The notes under the pieces: generated by a model
Told to the model about the DNA's origin: nothing
The model's database searches: none
Seen by the model: only the letters and a program-made list of their open reading frames with translations
Assembly (NCBI GenBank): GCA_030685235.1
Contig: MU839114.1
Location: 124,001-188,000, forward strand
Direction of reading: 5' to 3'
Origin: Copromyces sp. CBS 386.78
Lineage: Eukaryota; Ascomycota; Sordariomycetes; Sordariales; Sordariaceae
Length of the DNA stretch: 64,000 nt
Position numbers and translations under genes: made by a program
In this document: piece after piece, positions 1-11,339 of the stretch
Layout of the letters: every line of letters starts with the position of its first letter
Numbering within the stretch: the first letter of the stretch is position 1

Positions 1-2522
1 TGGTTCAGGATTGGCCGGTTGCGTAACACCAACCAGGGGCAACCTCACAAAGCTTTCCCCGATGCAACGGTCCATGCCCTTTCAAGTCCTAGAGAAAGTT
101 CGTTAGTGTGGGGCTTCACAACATGCTCTTCGCAACTCTACCAACATTCCACCAATTTTCTTACAAAAAGTCTGGTATCAACCGATGCGGTTTCCTCGTC
201 TTATACACTCTCTCTAATGTTTTGTTTTGAATGTAATTATCCCGTTGTTTTTGGGTCAAGTTTTGCAGAAGTGTAAGGCTCCGATTTCCCAACATTCCTT
301 CGCCCAGCAAAGAGTTCAACGCCTGCTTATAAGGTTTCAACCATGGTCTCTGCGTAAGCCAAGGAAGAGGAGGCTTCCAGAAACACTGAGATGACAATCG
401 TGCATGAACAACAGCGGCAATCCCATGACGCCACACCCGTTCTGCAATTTATCTGATCAGACTCCATCGTCGACGCCGTCCGCCTTCTGGGGCGACACAC
501 CGTGGGGAGTTGCGTCGAATATGGAGCCACGACGGGGCCGGAGGCGGAGATAAGCGGCATCGGGAACATGATGGAAGCTTTGGTGGGGTTTGGGTGTCAA
601 CTCCAGACCCGATCCGGCCTGCGAACTCGTCTCCTCCACGCTTCACATCCGTCTGGCAGCGAGCCTTGTTTCACCTCGTCCAACTCCGTCTTTCTCCGAG
701 TCGATACGAAGCCTGAACTGCCCGAGCCACATCGAGATCAGATCTTGAAGAAAAGTGAAAGAGGGACAAAAGCCACCTCGCTCTCTACCTCAGCTTCAAC
801 GACCGACACAAACACACTGGCAGCAAAGTAAGAAACATGTCGTACGAGGGGCTGGAGCCGAAAGATTAGCTCCATGCAAGCGAGACCCTGTCGTCGGCCC
901 TACCCGCCATCAAGGGGACTATCACAAGCATGAATGTCGTTTAGCTTCGCGGGAACGTGTGTGCCAAGAGAGTCAAAAGTGATCAGGCCATCCATACCAA
1001 GCGGCTCAGGCCATGTTTTCCGTTTCGTTGGGAACGGTCGCTTAATTGTACGTTTGGCTTTCTCTCCTCCATCACTCTTCGGATTAGTATTCGGGCGAGG
1101 GGAGGACGAATCTGGCATGATCTCATGAGCCGATATCAGATCCTTTGGGGGTGTCACCGACACTCTCGTTCATGTTCTCCAACACTTGAGCCCGCTACAT
1201 CACAAACCACCACTTGCAAAAGCATCACAATCTCCTGCAATAGAGAGATGAGATACCGAGATAACTTCTTCTTTCATGAACACGCCGGGTCAATTAGCCT
1301 ACAGTTCACTTCACGAAGCTCGGACAATACCAAAGGACAATTTCACCACCGAGTGTCTCCAGATCCATGCTGCTAGATATGCACTCGTCGGAGATAATGT
1401 ATGCAAATACAGTCGGGACGCGAGCGACGACTTCAACCCCGGTATTATAGAGTAAGTAACCCCCTAGGATGTGTCTAGTCATATCATGACGAGGAGTCGG
1501 CATTGCCTACTTACATACCGAGAAAGTGCGTTCACAACTGAACCATGATGGTGTCCTGGAACAACATTATCAAATAGTTGTTCTCACTGGCCCCTGGGCC
1601 TCTACATACGCCCCTTCTTGGGTTATATCAAACATCAGTTCTAAACAGGTACGCTCCGTGAGATTGTTGTATATGAGTGCTTCGTTCGTTCGTTCGGTCG
1701 GTCTAGGTAGGTATGTAGGAATTGTATGGATGGCTTTCAGCTAAGAACAAAGTAGCAGAACTCTAGAGGTAACTTTATCTGGCAACAGATTAGCTCAGCC
1801 CTGAAGCCCGAAAAAAAAAGAAGAAAAAAAAAACATATGATAAAAACGAGTGTCAGTGTCATATCGTCCAATCCAAGAAAAAAGACGGAACAGTGCGTTA
1901 TCATCCAGCTGCTATGGAAACCAACTTCTAATGTTGCATGAGGTCGCTACCTACTCGTGCTCTCGCAGAAGAATATGTGAGGAAGTTGATCATGATGCAA
2001 CCAAGCCTGCCTGCCCTTGAGGGGTCATCCTCTGGGGCCTGGCTGGGTAGGTGTAAATCCAAGATGACGGACGATATTCGAACGTTTCCGTTGAGTCAAG
2101 TCAACATTGTATTGTTGACAGTGAGGTTTCTGCTGCCTCAAACCATCCATCCATCCATCCATCAACTGAACATCAGGGACTTGAATACAGCAGCTGTCGA
2201 TCTGCCTTCGAGTCCTCTCTTCCTCTCTAGTCGGTAGGTATTGTTCACGAAGGTTTGACCATAATTCTTCGGCGAGTTCAAGCACATATCACATAATCCA
2301 GGAAGCTTCACTCAACTGACTAACTTACTGACTGACTGTCTGTCATTCATCATGCATTTTAACTCAAACCCGATAGGCTACACAGGTAGCTAGACTATAC
2401 TACTTACTGGTTTGCCCGGGCATCTTCTATGTTGAAAAAAAAAAACAGCAAACGATAACTAGATACGATACCCCAAGCCAACAAGTGAGTGTATGGGGTT
2501 ATACAAGAGCAGGAACACACAC

Positions 2523-2565
<43 letters not shown>

Positions 2566-2566
2566 A

Positions 2567-2602
<36 letters not shown>

Positions 2603-3380
2603 CAAAACGCCACCCAAGAAATACCTTTGATACTCGAACCAATACGTAGAAAAAAAAAAGAGAAAAAGATCCGTGTCCGTCATGAAATATCCCATGCAAA
2701 TGCCCTTCCAGTCACGACCGTGACGTGCACAAGTACCAAGCTGTACTATAAATCCTTGATATCCTTAAATGCTCCCTTCGTATACTGTCATGCCATCATG
2801 CCCTACCATATCATACCATCCCGTATCATACCATACAATCATAATCTTCAGCCAGCAAAACCAGCGAGGCCAACGACGAGAGGGATGCTGACTTGCCAAG
2901 AACAAGACAGCGAGACCAAGGATAACAGAGAGAGACGGTATGCTTGGGTGGTTGTTCTCTCAAAGCATAAAGATAAACGTTGGGGTATGTATGACCCACG
3001 AGTCTATGTGCCCATATTGGAAGCCTGCGCGGACTTGGGCCAGTATGCATGCATTCATTGCATGCATTGGAGGCCTCCCAAATATGGCAAAACTTCAGCA
3101 GACCCTTTGCAGCCCGGAGCCCTCGCAAACCCAAACGGGTACGGTAGGTAAGCTCTTGAGACTCGTTATTCGTCGCTATCACTTCTTTCGTCTAGTCGTG
3201 TCGATAGATATCTTTCGCCTGGTCGAATGTCTTATAAGAGCTGCTGTAATTGCTACTCGCTTGGCCGTTCGTTCCTTCGGTCGCTCAGCTTTGCGATGCT
3301 CATCTGTAGCCGTACTGCGTGGGTGTTGCCGGATTTGAGTTCTTTGTCCGTTCTCCGTTCCGTTCGTCGTAGTCTCGTAG
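1..3380. other. Gene-poor left flank
   Basis: No credible coding gene was seen. Short open frames on both strands overlap each other, lack codon bias and often begin with GTG. The stretch holds several GGTAGGTA/TAGGTAGG words (about 1,707, 2,231 and 3,521), a short CCAT tetranucleotide run near 2,145-2,165 and a long double poly-A tract at 2,524-2,601. It may include the 3' UTR of the minus-strand kinase gene that ends at 3,381. Confidence 0.6.
2524..2601. repeat. Double poly-A homopolymer tract
   Basis: About 40 consecutive A residues (2,524-2,563) are separated by CCAC from a second run of about 34 A (2,568-2,601). The poly-Lys and poly-Phe open frames that cross it are artefacts. Shorter A-rich runs lie around it (1,809-1,833, 2,434-2,444, 2,649-2,670). 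The tract could be the tail of an old retrotransposed copy or a nucleosome-excluding element. Homopolymer length is prone to sequencing error. Confidence 0.9.
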
Positions 3381-6300
3381 TTATGACGACGCTGGCCCAT
3401 CATGATGCTGCTGATAACCCCGTTCCTTCTGCCCAGCAAACAAATCCATGTCAATCTCATCCTCATCCCCCTCTTCCCCTCCCTCAAACCGCTTCCCCTT
3501 CCCCCCCGAGTCCCTCCTAGGTAGGTCATAACCCCCCGAAGCCCCCCCTCCAATCCCCTTCAAAACATCCAATTCTCTCCCACTCCCATACCTTTGATAT
3601 TCCCTCTCTCGATCCCTTTCCAACTGTGTATTGCCGTTGCTGTTTCCGCCTCCACGGTTTGCTGCATACCCGGACGTCCGCTCTTGCGTGTTATTGTTGT
3701 TGTTGTCGTCGTCATTGTTATGGTGGTGATCAAGCCCCGAATGACCATGACCATGATACCGTCCAGCCATCATAGCCTCCGCCGCCTCCATCCGGAACTG
3801 CTGCTCCAGCCTATCTCTATCTCTTGCCTCGTTGATGGCTGCGTAGGCCAGATCTGGTCCGGGTCCTGGTTTTAGGTTGGTGGGTTCGGTGAAGTATTTA
3901 CCTGAGTCGGCGCGGGATAGCGGCTTTTCTCTTCTACCTTCTTCGGTGTCTGACTCGTCTCCGTAGTGCTGCTGCTGCTGCTGGTTGCGGTTGAAGCGGG
4001 CTTGGTTGTGGTGGGATTGGGTGGTGTTGAATTGGGGTTCTGTTCCCCCGTTGTTGTTGTTGTTGCTGCTGCTGGGGCCTTCCGAGCCGTATTGTTCGCG
4101 GAGTGTGAGCTCGCGGGATTTGTTGTTGGATGCCCCTCCTGCCCCTGTGGGGGCGCTGGAAGGGGCGGTTTCGGGTCGCCATTTTAGGGCTTCCCGGAGG
4201 AGAGAGTCTTTGAGGGATGTTGAGGCAGCGTCGGTTTCGCCGGAGGGGGCGGTGGAGATGAATGAGGTAGAGGAGATTCTAGGGTCGTGCTGCTGGGCAG
4301 ATTTCCTCGATGAATCCGCTTCGTTTTGTTTCCCAATGTCGCCCACGTCGGATTCCGTGTAGCTGCTAGCTTGCCTATCGCCATAAGACGACGGAACCGT
4401 CAAGTTACTCGGCTCCTGGTAAGTACTGCTGTTTCCCCACGGACGCAAGTGATGTTGGGACCGCGCCGGGTCATCATACCCGTCATCACTCGGGAGAGGA
4501 GAAGGCGGCGATCTACCCCGGGGCGGATACCAGTGCTGGTCTTCCGATGGTGCGGGAGAAATCGCATCCTGACGACCCCTCCCAATACCACTTGCTCCAG
4601 CAGCATTACTACTGAAATAATCCCACCCGCGATCCGACGGCGACTCAACCGTCTTGATAATTTTCGGCACCCCGTTCGTCGGCTCCGTACCAACTAGATA
4701 CTCCTGGCGCGAGTACCCATCATCACCCGACACCGATTCTGGGTTATGATAGCTATACAGGCTCTGCTCCACCGGCTCCGGCTCCGGAAACATATCCAGC
4801 AAGTCCAGCGCCTGTCTCCTCTTGCGGGGGTTGGGATCCAGACAGATCTTCACGATCTCGACATACCAATCCGGGACATCCGTAACCTCCGGGCCGATCC
4901 TCAGTGGTCGGCCATGAGCCTCAGGCTCATCTTCCTGCGTCGCTAGAGCCCAGAGCACCATGCCTAACTGGTACAGATCCGACTTGACGCCGATGTACAT
5001 CGATATCCGCTGACTGCTCTCAATCAGTGGTGTCGCCTCAGGTGGCTCCCATCCCACCGGACAGCCGCGGCGGTTGATGTCGATGATCTTGGCGTTCCAC
5101 TCGGTGTTGATGACGATGTTGGATAACGTGAAGTCTCCCTGAACAAATCCCGCCTCGTGAATGTCCGCCAGACCACCAACGATCTGGCGCGCCCAGCGCT
5201 CGCGCGTAGACCAGGGAAGGCCGCCCTGGAGCTGGTAGTCGTAGATGATATCGATCAGGGCACCGTGCTCAGCAAAACTGATCAGCAGACCCTTGACGTG
5301 CTCGTCCGAGTCATCGACGATGATGCCGTAGAACTCGATAACGTTCTCGGCGGCACGGAGACGGTTGAGCGCGTTGATCTCGTAGAGAAACTCGTCGACG
5401 GTGTCGGGCCCGGGAATCTCTTTCTTGATCAGGGTCTCGCCGTTGACGCGGACTTTGTAGACGAAGCCGGAGAGGTGGGAGTCGAATTCGACTTTGGATT
5501 CTTTGATGCGGCGGCAGCCCATGTGCTGGATCATGCGCACGGTTGGGTAGCTGATGATTTCCTGGGGAAGGGGTAAGTGTTAGTATGGTGAGTTGGTGCG
5601 TAGAGGTCCCAAGGACAGCAGAACTCACATTGACGTCTTCCACCACGTGGACATGTAACCTCCCATCCGTGGTTTGGAGCTTCAGATTCGTGACGGTAGG
5701 ATAGAACTGGATGTCCCCCAGACTGTCTCGAATTGCCTCGTATATCCTCGAACTCTTGTCGCGCTGGAACTTGATATCGACTAGCTCCTCTTCCAATGAG
5801 CCCTCCTGGGCATCACGATAGTCCAGTGATACCGTCACTCTGCGCCATAGCGACTCCTTCTGTCGGTATGTCACAAAGAACTTTTCCCTCTTGGACTTGT
5901 CGCGAAAGTGCATCGACAGATTCAGGATCCATATCTTCTCCAGCTCGTCGTGTATCATGTTGTGGTACTGGGAGGATGTTATCGAGTGCGCATCGCAATC
6001 CGAGACGGCAGCGTCTGACCCATGAACATGAGCAAAAGCAGGAGCTCGCAACAGGCCGTGGTGGTCGTGGTAGTTCTTGTCGAGTTCTTGCTCTAGCTCA
6101 TGTCCGTTCAGCCCTCGAATACTGCTGTTCACCGTCGCATGGTCTCGAGGGATCGCTGGCAACGAAGGAACAGAGGACTCGGCCTGGGAGATATGTGAAG
6201 AGCGGCCGAAGTGGTGGTGATGATGATGGAAGTTTGGCGCGCTGCTCCTGGGAAGTAAGGCGGCGGCTCCTACACCCAATCCAACCAGCGATGTCGATGC

Positions 6301-6681
6301 ACTGTTTGTCGCATGCATGCGTCTATCGACTGAAGCAGCTCTGCGCTCGGCAGGGGTAGGTTGTACAGGTTGGAGATGGTCGCGCTGTTCGGATTGCTGT
6401 CTCTTGAATGTCTGAGTTCGAGGGAGGCCGGGAACCACCTTTCGAAAGTTTCGGCGAATGGAGCCTTGTTTGTTTGAGCCTCCGTCATCGTGCTGCTGTT
6501 GTGTTTGTGAACCCGGACTCGTGGTTATGTTTCCCTCTCCATGTCCATGTCCATGTCCTCCTGTTCCCGATCCCGGTTCCGTTGCTGTTCCTGCTGATCC
6601 CAATCCTAATCCCGGCCCGGCATCATGGGCACCTTGACCATCACCACCACCGCCGTCCTTATGATCCCGCCAGAGATGCAT
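3381..6681 (-). CDS. Atypical protein kinase with long disordered flanks
   Basis: Two coding exons (6681-5629 and 5561-3381) joined across a 67-bp intron (GTGAGT donor, CTAAC branch point, CAG acceptor, phase 0) give about 1,077 residues. Residues 1 to about 215 are low complexity, with His and Gly runs. A conserved-looking region (about 235-375) leads into a protein-kinase fold at about 375-608. The beta-3 lysine (LIKKE, about 397), the helix-C glutamate (about 412), the catalytic Asp494 in VQGDFTLSN, Asn499 and the metal-binding Asp512 are present. However, HRD is replaced by VQGD, DFG by DIN, and the glycine loop is weak. The rest is disordered, with Asn, Gln and His runs. It is probably an active but divergent fungal serine/threonine kinase; substrate and pathway are unknown. 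The start is the first ATG of the long frame. Confidence 0.85.
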
Positions 6682-9600
6682 TTTTTGCCACCAGTTATTG
6701 TGGTGTGGGGGCCAATCGCCATCTGCAGGTAAGACCGATGCTGGATTATAAAGACCTTTGGGGTTTGAGAGGTTTGAAAGTTTACACAGGGGGTTGTAAG
6801 GGAGGACTAAACAGGATTATATGGTCAGCACTCGTGAGTCAAGAGAAACCGAAGAAACTTGAGAAAACGCCAGGCACCTTGTGTAACCCTGAAATTTACT
6901 TGGTGGCGAGAAAACAGCTTCTTCAAAGATAAGCAAGCATGCAGACTGCCGGCGCGAATACCATTAGGCGCCGTATATCCAACAGCAATGACAGCGCTTG
7001 GTGAGGTGGTCGACGTTCAAAGACGCCATACAAAGAAACCCAGTTGAAACCAACAGATGCCTTGTGTTTCTTGCTTTCTTTCTCAGTTGTTGAGGGGGAA
7101 AGTCTTGTGGTTGGTGATGATTCCCCGCCTCTCCTCCCCAGTCAAGTTGATTAGTCCAGGGCTGTGTCGAAGGGTGTTGCGGGTCGGATCGCTACTTTGT
7201 TGTGTTTGTGGTTGTGAGGTTGCCTTGAAGATAACGTGAGCTCGTGAGCTGTTGGAGGGGTTGTGTCTGTTACCGAGCTAACCGTGATGAATGTTGCTAG
7301 ACGCCGTGCCTTTGTGCGCCTCTTTCACGTTCACACAATAAGGTATAAAAGGTGGGATATAAGATTTTGTGATCTGGGAAAGCATGCAAGTTCCAAGGAT
7401 TTGTTCTGCGGGGTGTGTTGGGTGATGTGGAGGATATGGAGTGTTTGAAGCTGCCTTCTACATTTCAGCTTTCATCATGAGACCCTCCATCAGATCGTCC
7501 CAACCGCCGTGACTTGGTTTTAGTTGCAACCCTCAAGGTGCCTGGCCTGACTATGATTATCGGATCTTGCCATTGGCCGTACAGCAATCGTGATGTGTAA
7601 AACAACAAATAGACGCCAGTGATAAACAACCTACAGCCACCTGAGGCTGCCTGAGATGGATCCCTCCCTAGGCGTCTTTTACCCCTGGCCGGCAGTCTTG
7701 GCCCTGCCCCGGGGGCCGTTTTTGGAGGCCAACCTCAGGTCCCGCCTTCTCTACCGTTCGTCGTCCCCAGGAACCGCCTTGACAAAGTGCACGTTATGCA
7801 CAGGGTCTCGTGTCCTGAGGCCTTCCTTTCGGGTTTCCTGCAGACTCTGCAGACTCAATGCTGAAGCTCTGGAAAAGGAATGGTGGCAGTGGGATGAAGG
7901 AGGCTGTGTCTCGAAAAAGGTGTGAGCACGCACGGGGGCTGGGTGCATTTCCCAGTGGAGTTTAAGACCGTGACGTGTAACCAAGGGTAAAAGCATGGGC
8001 AGCCAGTGACATGCCTGGAACACTCCAATTAACACATGCATGCCATCCATCTCATGGACTCCATGCCAGCCAGGCATTGGTTGTACGACCTTTTCTTTTC
8101 CCTAGCATGTTCGGCGGGTATTCAAGAGGGGAGACAGGTTTCAAGCTTGTCGTTCTCAGTGCCTGACTTGGCGGCCGAGTGTCGTATGCCATTCAAACCC
8201 AAAGTGGATTGAGGAGAAATGACCTCATCGTTTTTTTCTCTGAATATATCATGGATACAGCGCTTATCCAGACGACAGTAAAGAGTAAACAAAAAAAACA
8301 GACCCCGTGCCGTGATCATCATCTGAGGGGTAGTTTAACCGCTAACGCGCGAAGCGACCCTGAGGGGTTCATTGTTTGTGACAGGAGAGAAAAAGAAGAT
8401 GGGAAGGAGCTCCATTCTCCATGCTCCCCGCCTCCATTCAGCTCCAGCTTCATGAAGGGTGCTGTTTGATGTGTGAGTGGATACAGTTCCCAGCCCTATT
8501 AAGCCACTACTGTTATGTTTCCTTTCTGGGCAACGGGTCGACAGGGGCTCTGGGCGATCCGCTTCAGACGCTCCGTCTTCTGTTCCGAGACACTTCACCA
8601 TCCTCCACTCACTCGAGACTTGGGTTGACAAGATGAACTGAGAATGCCATCATGAATGGAGAAGCTAGGTCCGATCTACCCGTTTTACTAGCTGACGAAC
8701 TGTGCAAGATTGCCTGCTAGATACTCCGCCCACTCAATACTATGTCGAGATGAATCAGACCGTCATCCTGATTCCTCATGCATCATTCCCAAGGCAAAAA
8801 GGCCACAAATACTGACCTCGGTGGCCTAATTGAACGACTCAAACCCTATTTGCATATAGGCGGCATAACCTGAAAGCTTTGGGGTAGCTAGCTCTCCGAT
8901 AGTAGCTGGCCGGTAGGTTAGACTAGATAGCCTCTTTGATGCTTCCTCTTGGACGAGGCTCCGGTTTGGGGATGGCGTTATCACACTCCATGTTCTGTTC
9001 TCGTGATAAGGCTCCGAGAAAGGGAAAGAGTGAAGCAATTACCTAGTATCCTTTAGGGAATCCCAAAGACACCCACCCGATCCTGGCTATGCCCGGCAGT
9101 TCAAGAATATTCGCTCATCCATCCCAGCCCAGAGCCGCCTTATCCTTTCTCGTGAGACATGAGCTGTCACATCTGGAGGCAGTTGGGATGGGGACGGCAT
9201 TCCGAATTGCACCCAAAGACTTAGGTAGGTAGTGTAGCTATCTGGGTTTGGGTTCTTGGTTTCAGGACCTAAACTTGAATGTTCCTGATTGTCGTCGTAA
9301 ATCCAGGTTTGAGGAAACACCCTCCTCTCTCAGCCTTTACTTTTCTTTGCTTTTCACATGCTCCAGATCCCATCATCTCAAGCATAAAACCGCAACCGAC
9401 CCCCCGCTCCCGTCACGGCACGTCCACGTTCACCCCCCCTTGCCCACCCATCGGATAGAGTCCATACATTACTGGTCAGTCTTGTCTCCGGCCACACGTC
9501 AAGCACGCATATGAAGTGGGCGTAAAGGCCAAGCTGCCGAATAACAACACAATCGTAGCCGCAGACTCAACTCCCGCCCAGCCAACCACAGTCAGTTGGA

Positions 9601-9810
9601 GCCAGTGGCAACAAAGTGCTCTTTCGGCTGCAGCCCCGTTCCTCCATTTCTTTTGACGTGTATGGATGGGTATCGATCCCGGTGCCTCCATATCACTACC
9701 GGTACAACAAACCATACGCCATGTGTGCCGTGCTATGGGCTCTGGGCACATATGCAGTAGTGTAGTATACCATATTTGAACAACGAGAGGACTACAACGG
9801 CGGCGGCCGA
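6682..9810. other. Long intergenic spacer upstream of the kinase gene
   Basis: No supported gene. This is presumably the promoter and leader of the minus-strand kinase gene plus a regulatory spacer. A TATAAAAG word at about 7,342 points rightwards, away from the kinase gene, and no convincing ORF follows it. Short frames on both strands have no codon bias. Confidence 0.55.
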
Positions 9811-9942
9811 TTAGTCGATGATGGAAGCTGACAGCTGACAGGTAAGATACGACTGTGCAATAAAAATACCAATACCAGCGACCACTAAAAGTAACAGGAT
9901 ATCTCCGTAGCCATTCAGTGATTTGACGATGACTTCGGGCAT
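9811..9942 (-). CDS. Candidate small membrane peptide (43 aa), minus strand
   Basis: ATG at 9942 to TAA at 9811-9813 encodes 43 residues: a polar N-terminus with two acidic residues, one hydrophobic segment at about residues 15-33 (GDILLLLVVAGIGIFIAQ) and a short polar tail. The frame remains open upstream to 10,023, allowing a 70-residue version. No family is recognised. The first half uses C-ending codons, while the membrane segment uses TTA and ATT freely, so coding support is weak. It lies divergently 182 bp from another 43-residue membrane ORF on the plus strand. It could be a chance frame or an exon of an unrecognised gene. Confidence 0.22.
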   Translation of the reverse strand: MPEVIVKSLNGYGDILLLLVVAGIGIFIAQSYLTCQLSASIID

Positions 9943-10124
9943 CAACAAGCCTTGGCCAATAATGATGGTTTTGTGAAGTAGTACTAGGTGGTAGGATATG
10001 ACGTCCGCTTTGTTACTTCGCAAGAGTTCGATAAATGCTCGCGACGATGAACATCGAGAGAGAGAGAGAACGTTTGGTCCAAGGGAAGCGGAAGGAACGA
10101 CCGGTGGGGGCTTATTGTTGAAAG

Positions 10125-10256
10125 ATGGAACTTAGCCTCTTCGATGTTGCGGAAGGAATCGAACAAATCGGACTTACCATCTCAGTCATCTACAACATCA
10201 CCATCTCAGTCATCATCGTCCTTGTCACCATCCTGATTACCCTGCGACAGTGTTGA
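10125..10256 (+). CDS. Candidate small membrane peptide (43 aa), plus strand
   Basis: ATG at 10125, preceded by AAAG, runs to TGA at 10254-10256 and encodes 43 residues. The N-terminus is acidic and amphipathic (MELSLFDVAEGIEQIG), and residues about 17-40 form one membrane-length span of Ile, Val, Leu and Thr ending in LRQC. Codon use resembles the highly expressed genes of this window: nine of ten Ile codons are ATC, four of five Val are GTC, and all Thr are ACC. Part of that bias comes from a 15-bp sequence (ACCATCTCAGTCATC) repeated inside the frame. No family is recognised. It could be a single-exon microprotein, an exon of a larger gene, or chance. Confidence 0.35.
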   Translation: MELSLFDVAEGIEQIGLTISVIYNITISVIIVLVTILITLRQC

Positions 10257-11339
10257 GTCCATCGAATCCATCACTTTTCCATCCGCACCCATCAGCAGCA
10301 TCACCTCACTCACGTCCACTCGCTGAGGATGCCCTACATACAGTTCGCTTAACCCATGCCTCGTTACTCGTACCGTCTTCCATGTACGCCGTACTTCCCT
10401 CTAGGGAAAGATATCGAGGCCACCCATATGCGAACCAGATCCCGTTACCACAGTTTGCGTATTCTCGGGACCGAAACGAGCTTCTTTTGCTCGTACGGCT
10501 GGATGGAATACCGCAGTTGGAAAGGGATATGTGACTCGTTCTGGAAGGGGATAACCGAGATTCGTGAGATACGTGAGAGTGGTCCAAGAGGGTAGCAACA
10601 GCGGCAACGGTAGTGCTGTAAGTGGATTGGGATTGTTCGATGAGCGCATCATCTGCCTCTCTGCTTCTCGGTTGTTGCTCGCTTGTGAATGGGGACTTGT
10701 GGTTCCAAGATCTCTCTTGACTCCTTGAGCGACGTTCGCGAAGTGGGCAGACTGTAGCAATTAGGCATCCTGGGCATCGTTCAGGTTCAGTGCATGCCTG
10801 AAATGAATTTCGATGTGGAGCTTTTCAAAAACATCTGAAGGTAGAGGTAGGTAGGTAAATTGTGATAAACCTATCTCGGTGAAAGCAATGAACTCGCGCA
10901 TACCATCCAGCACCATCAACTGTTTTCCGTACATTTCTGGTAATATTATACAAGAAGGAAGTGATGAAACACACCAGGAAACAAATAACGCAACGATGCC
11001 GGCCGCTGAAATTCAAAAGTGTTAGAATAGAGTGAAGATGTTGTATGTTGTATGTAAAAACCCCCTTCCTTGAAAGAGGTGTGTGTGTATGTCCCCAAAA
11101 CCAAAAGAAACGAACACGCTCTGCGTTTCCGTTCAACATGAAGACGGTTATTAGTTTCTCTATTAACCGCCGCCGCCCGCCAAGTCCGCACTCCATTCCA
11201 TTCCTTGAACGCCAATGATGATGCCATCCTCCGCTCTGTCTCTGCTCTGCTCTCTTTCGCTAGATAGATAGCCTCGGCTCCTTCCTATGCCAATTTCCCT
11301 CACCCTGTTCGATGTCTTACATGCCGTACAACTCTCTGT
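10257..11339. other. Intergenic spacer downstream of pim1
   Basis: Overlapping open frames on both strands at 10,250-10,760 show no domain or consistent codon bias. A GGTAGGTAGGTA word lies near 10,845. The part nearest 11,340 is presumably the 3' UTR of the Lon gene. Nothing else was recognised. Confidence 0.5.

Noticed and set aside
900..1163. 87-codon basic frame on the minus strand
   Set aside because: It starts with GTG, lacks codon bias and no neighbouring exon could be joined to it.
2404..3151. Poly-Lys and poly-Phe reading frames
   Set aside because: Created solely by the poly-A homopolymers.
7340..7350. TATAAAAG box in the kinase upstream spacer
   Set aside because: It points away from the kinase gene and no plausible transcript or ORF follows.
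9640..9755. tRNA-like B-box (GGATCGATACCC on the minus strand)
   Set aside because: The T-arm stem has only three pairs and no acceptor stem or anticodon arm of proper length could be folded.
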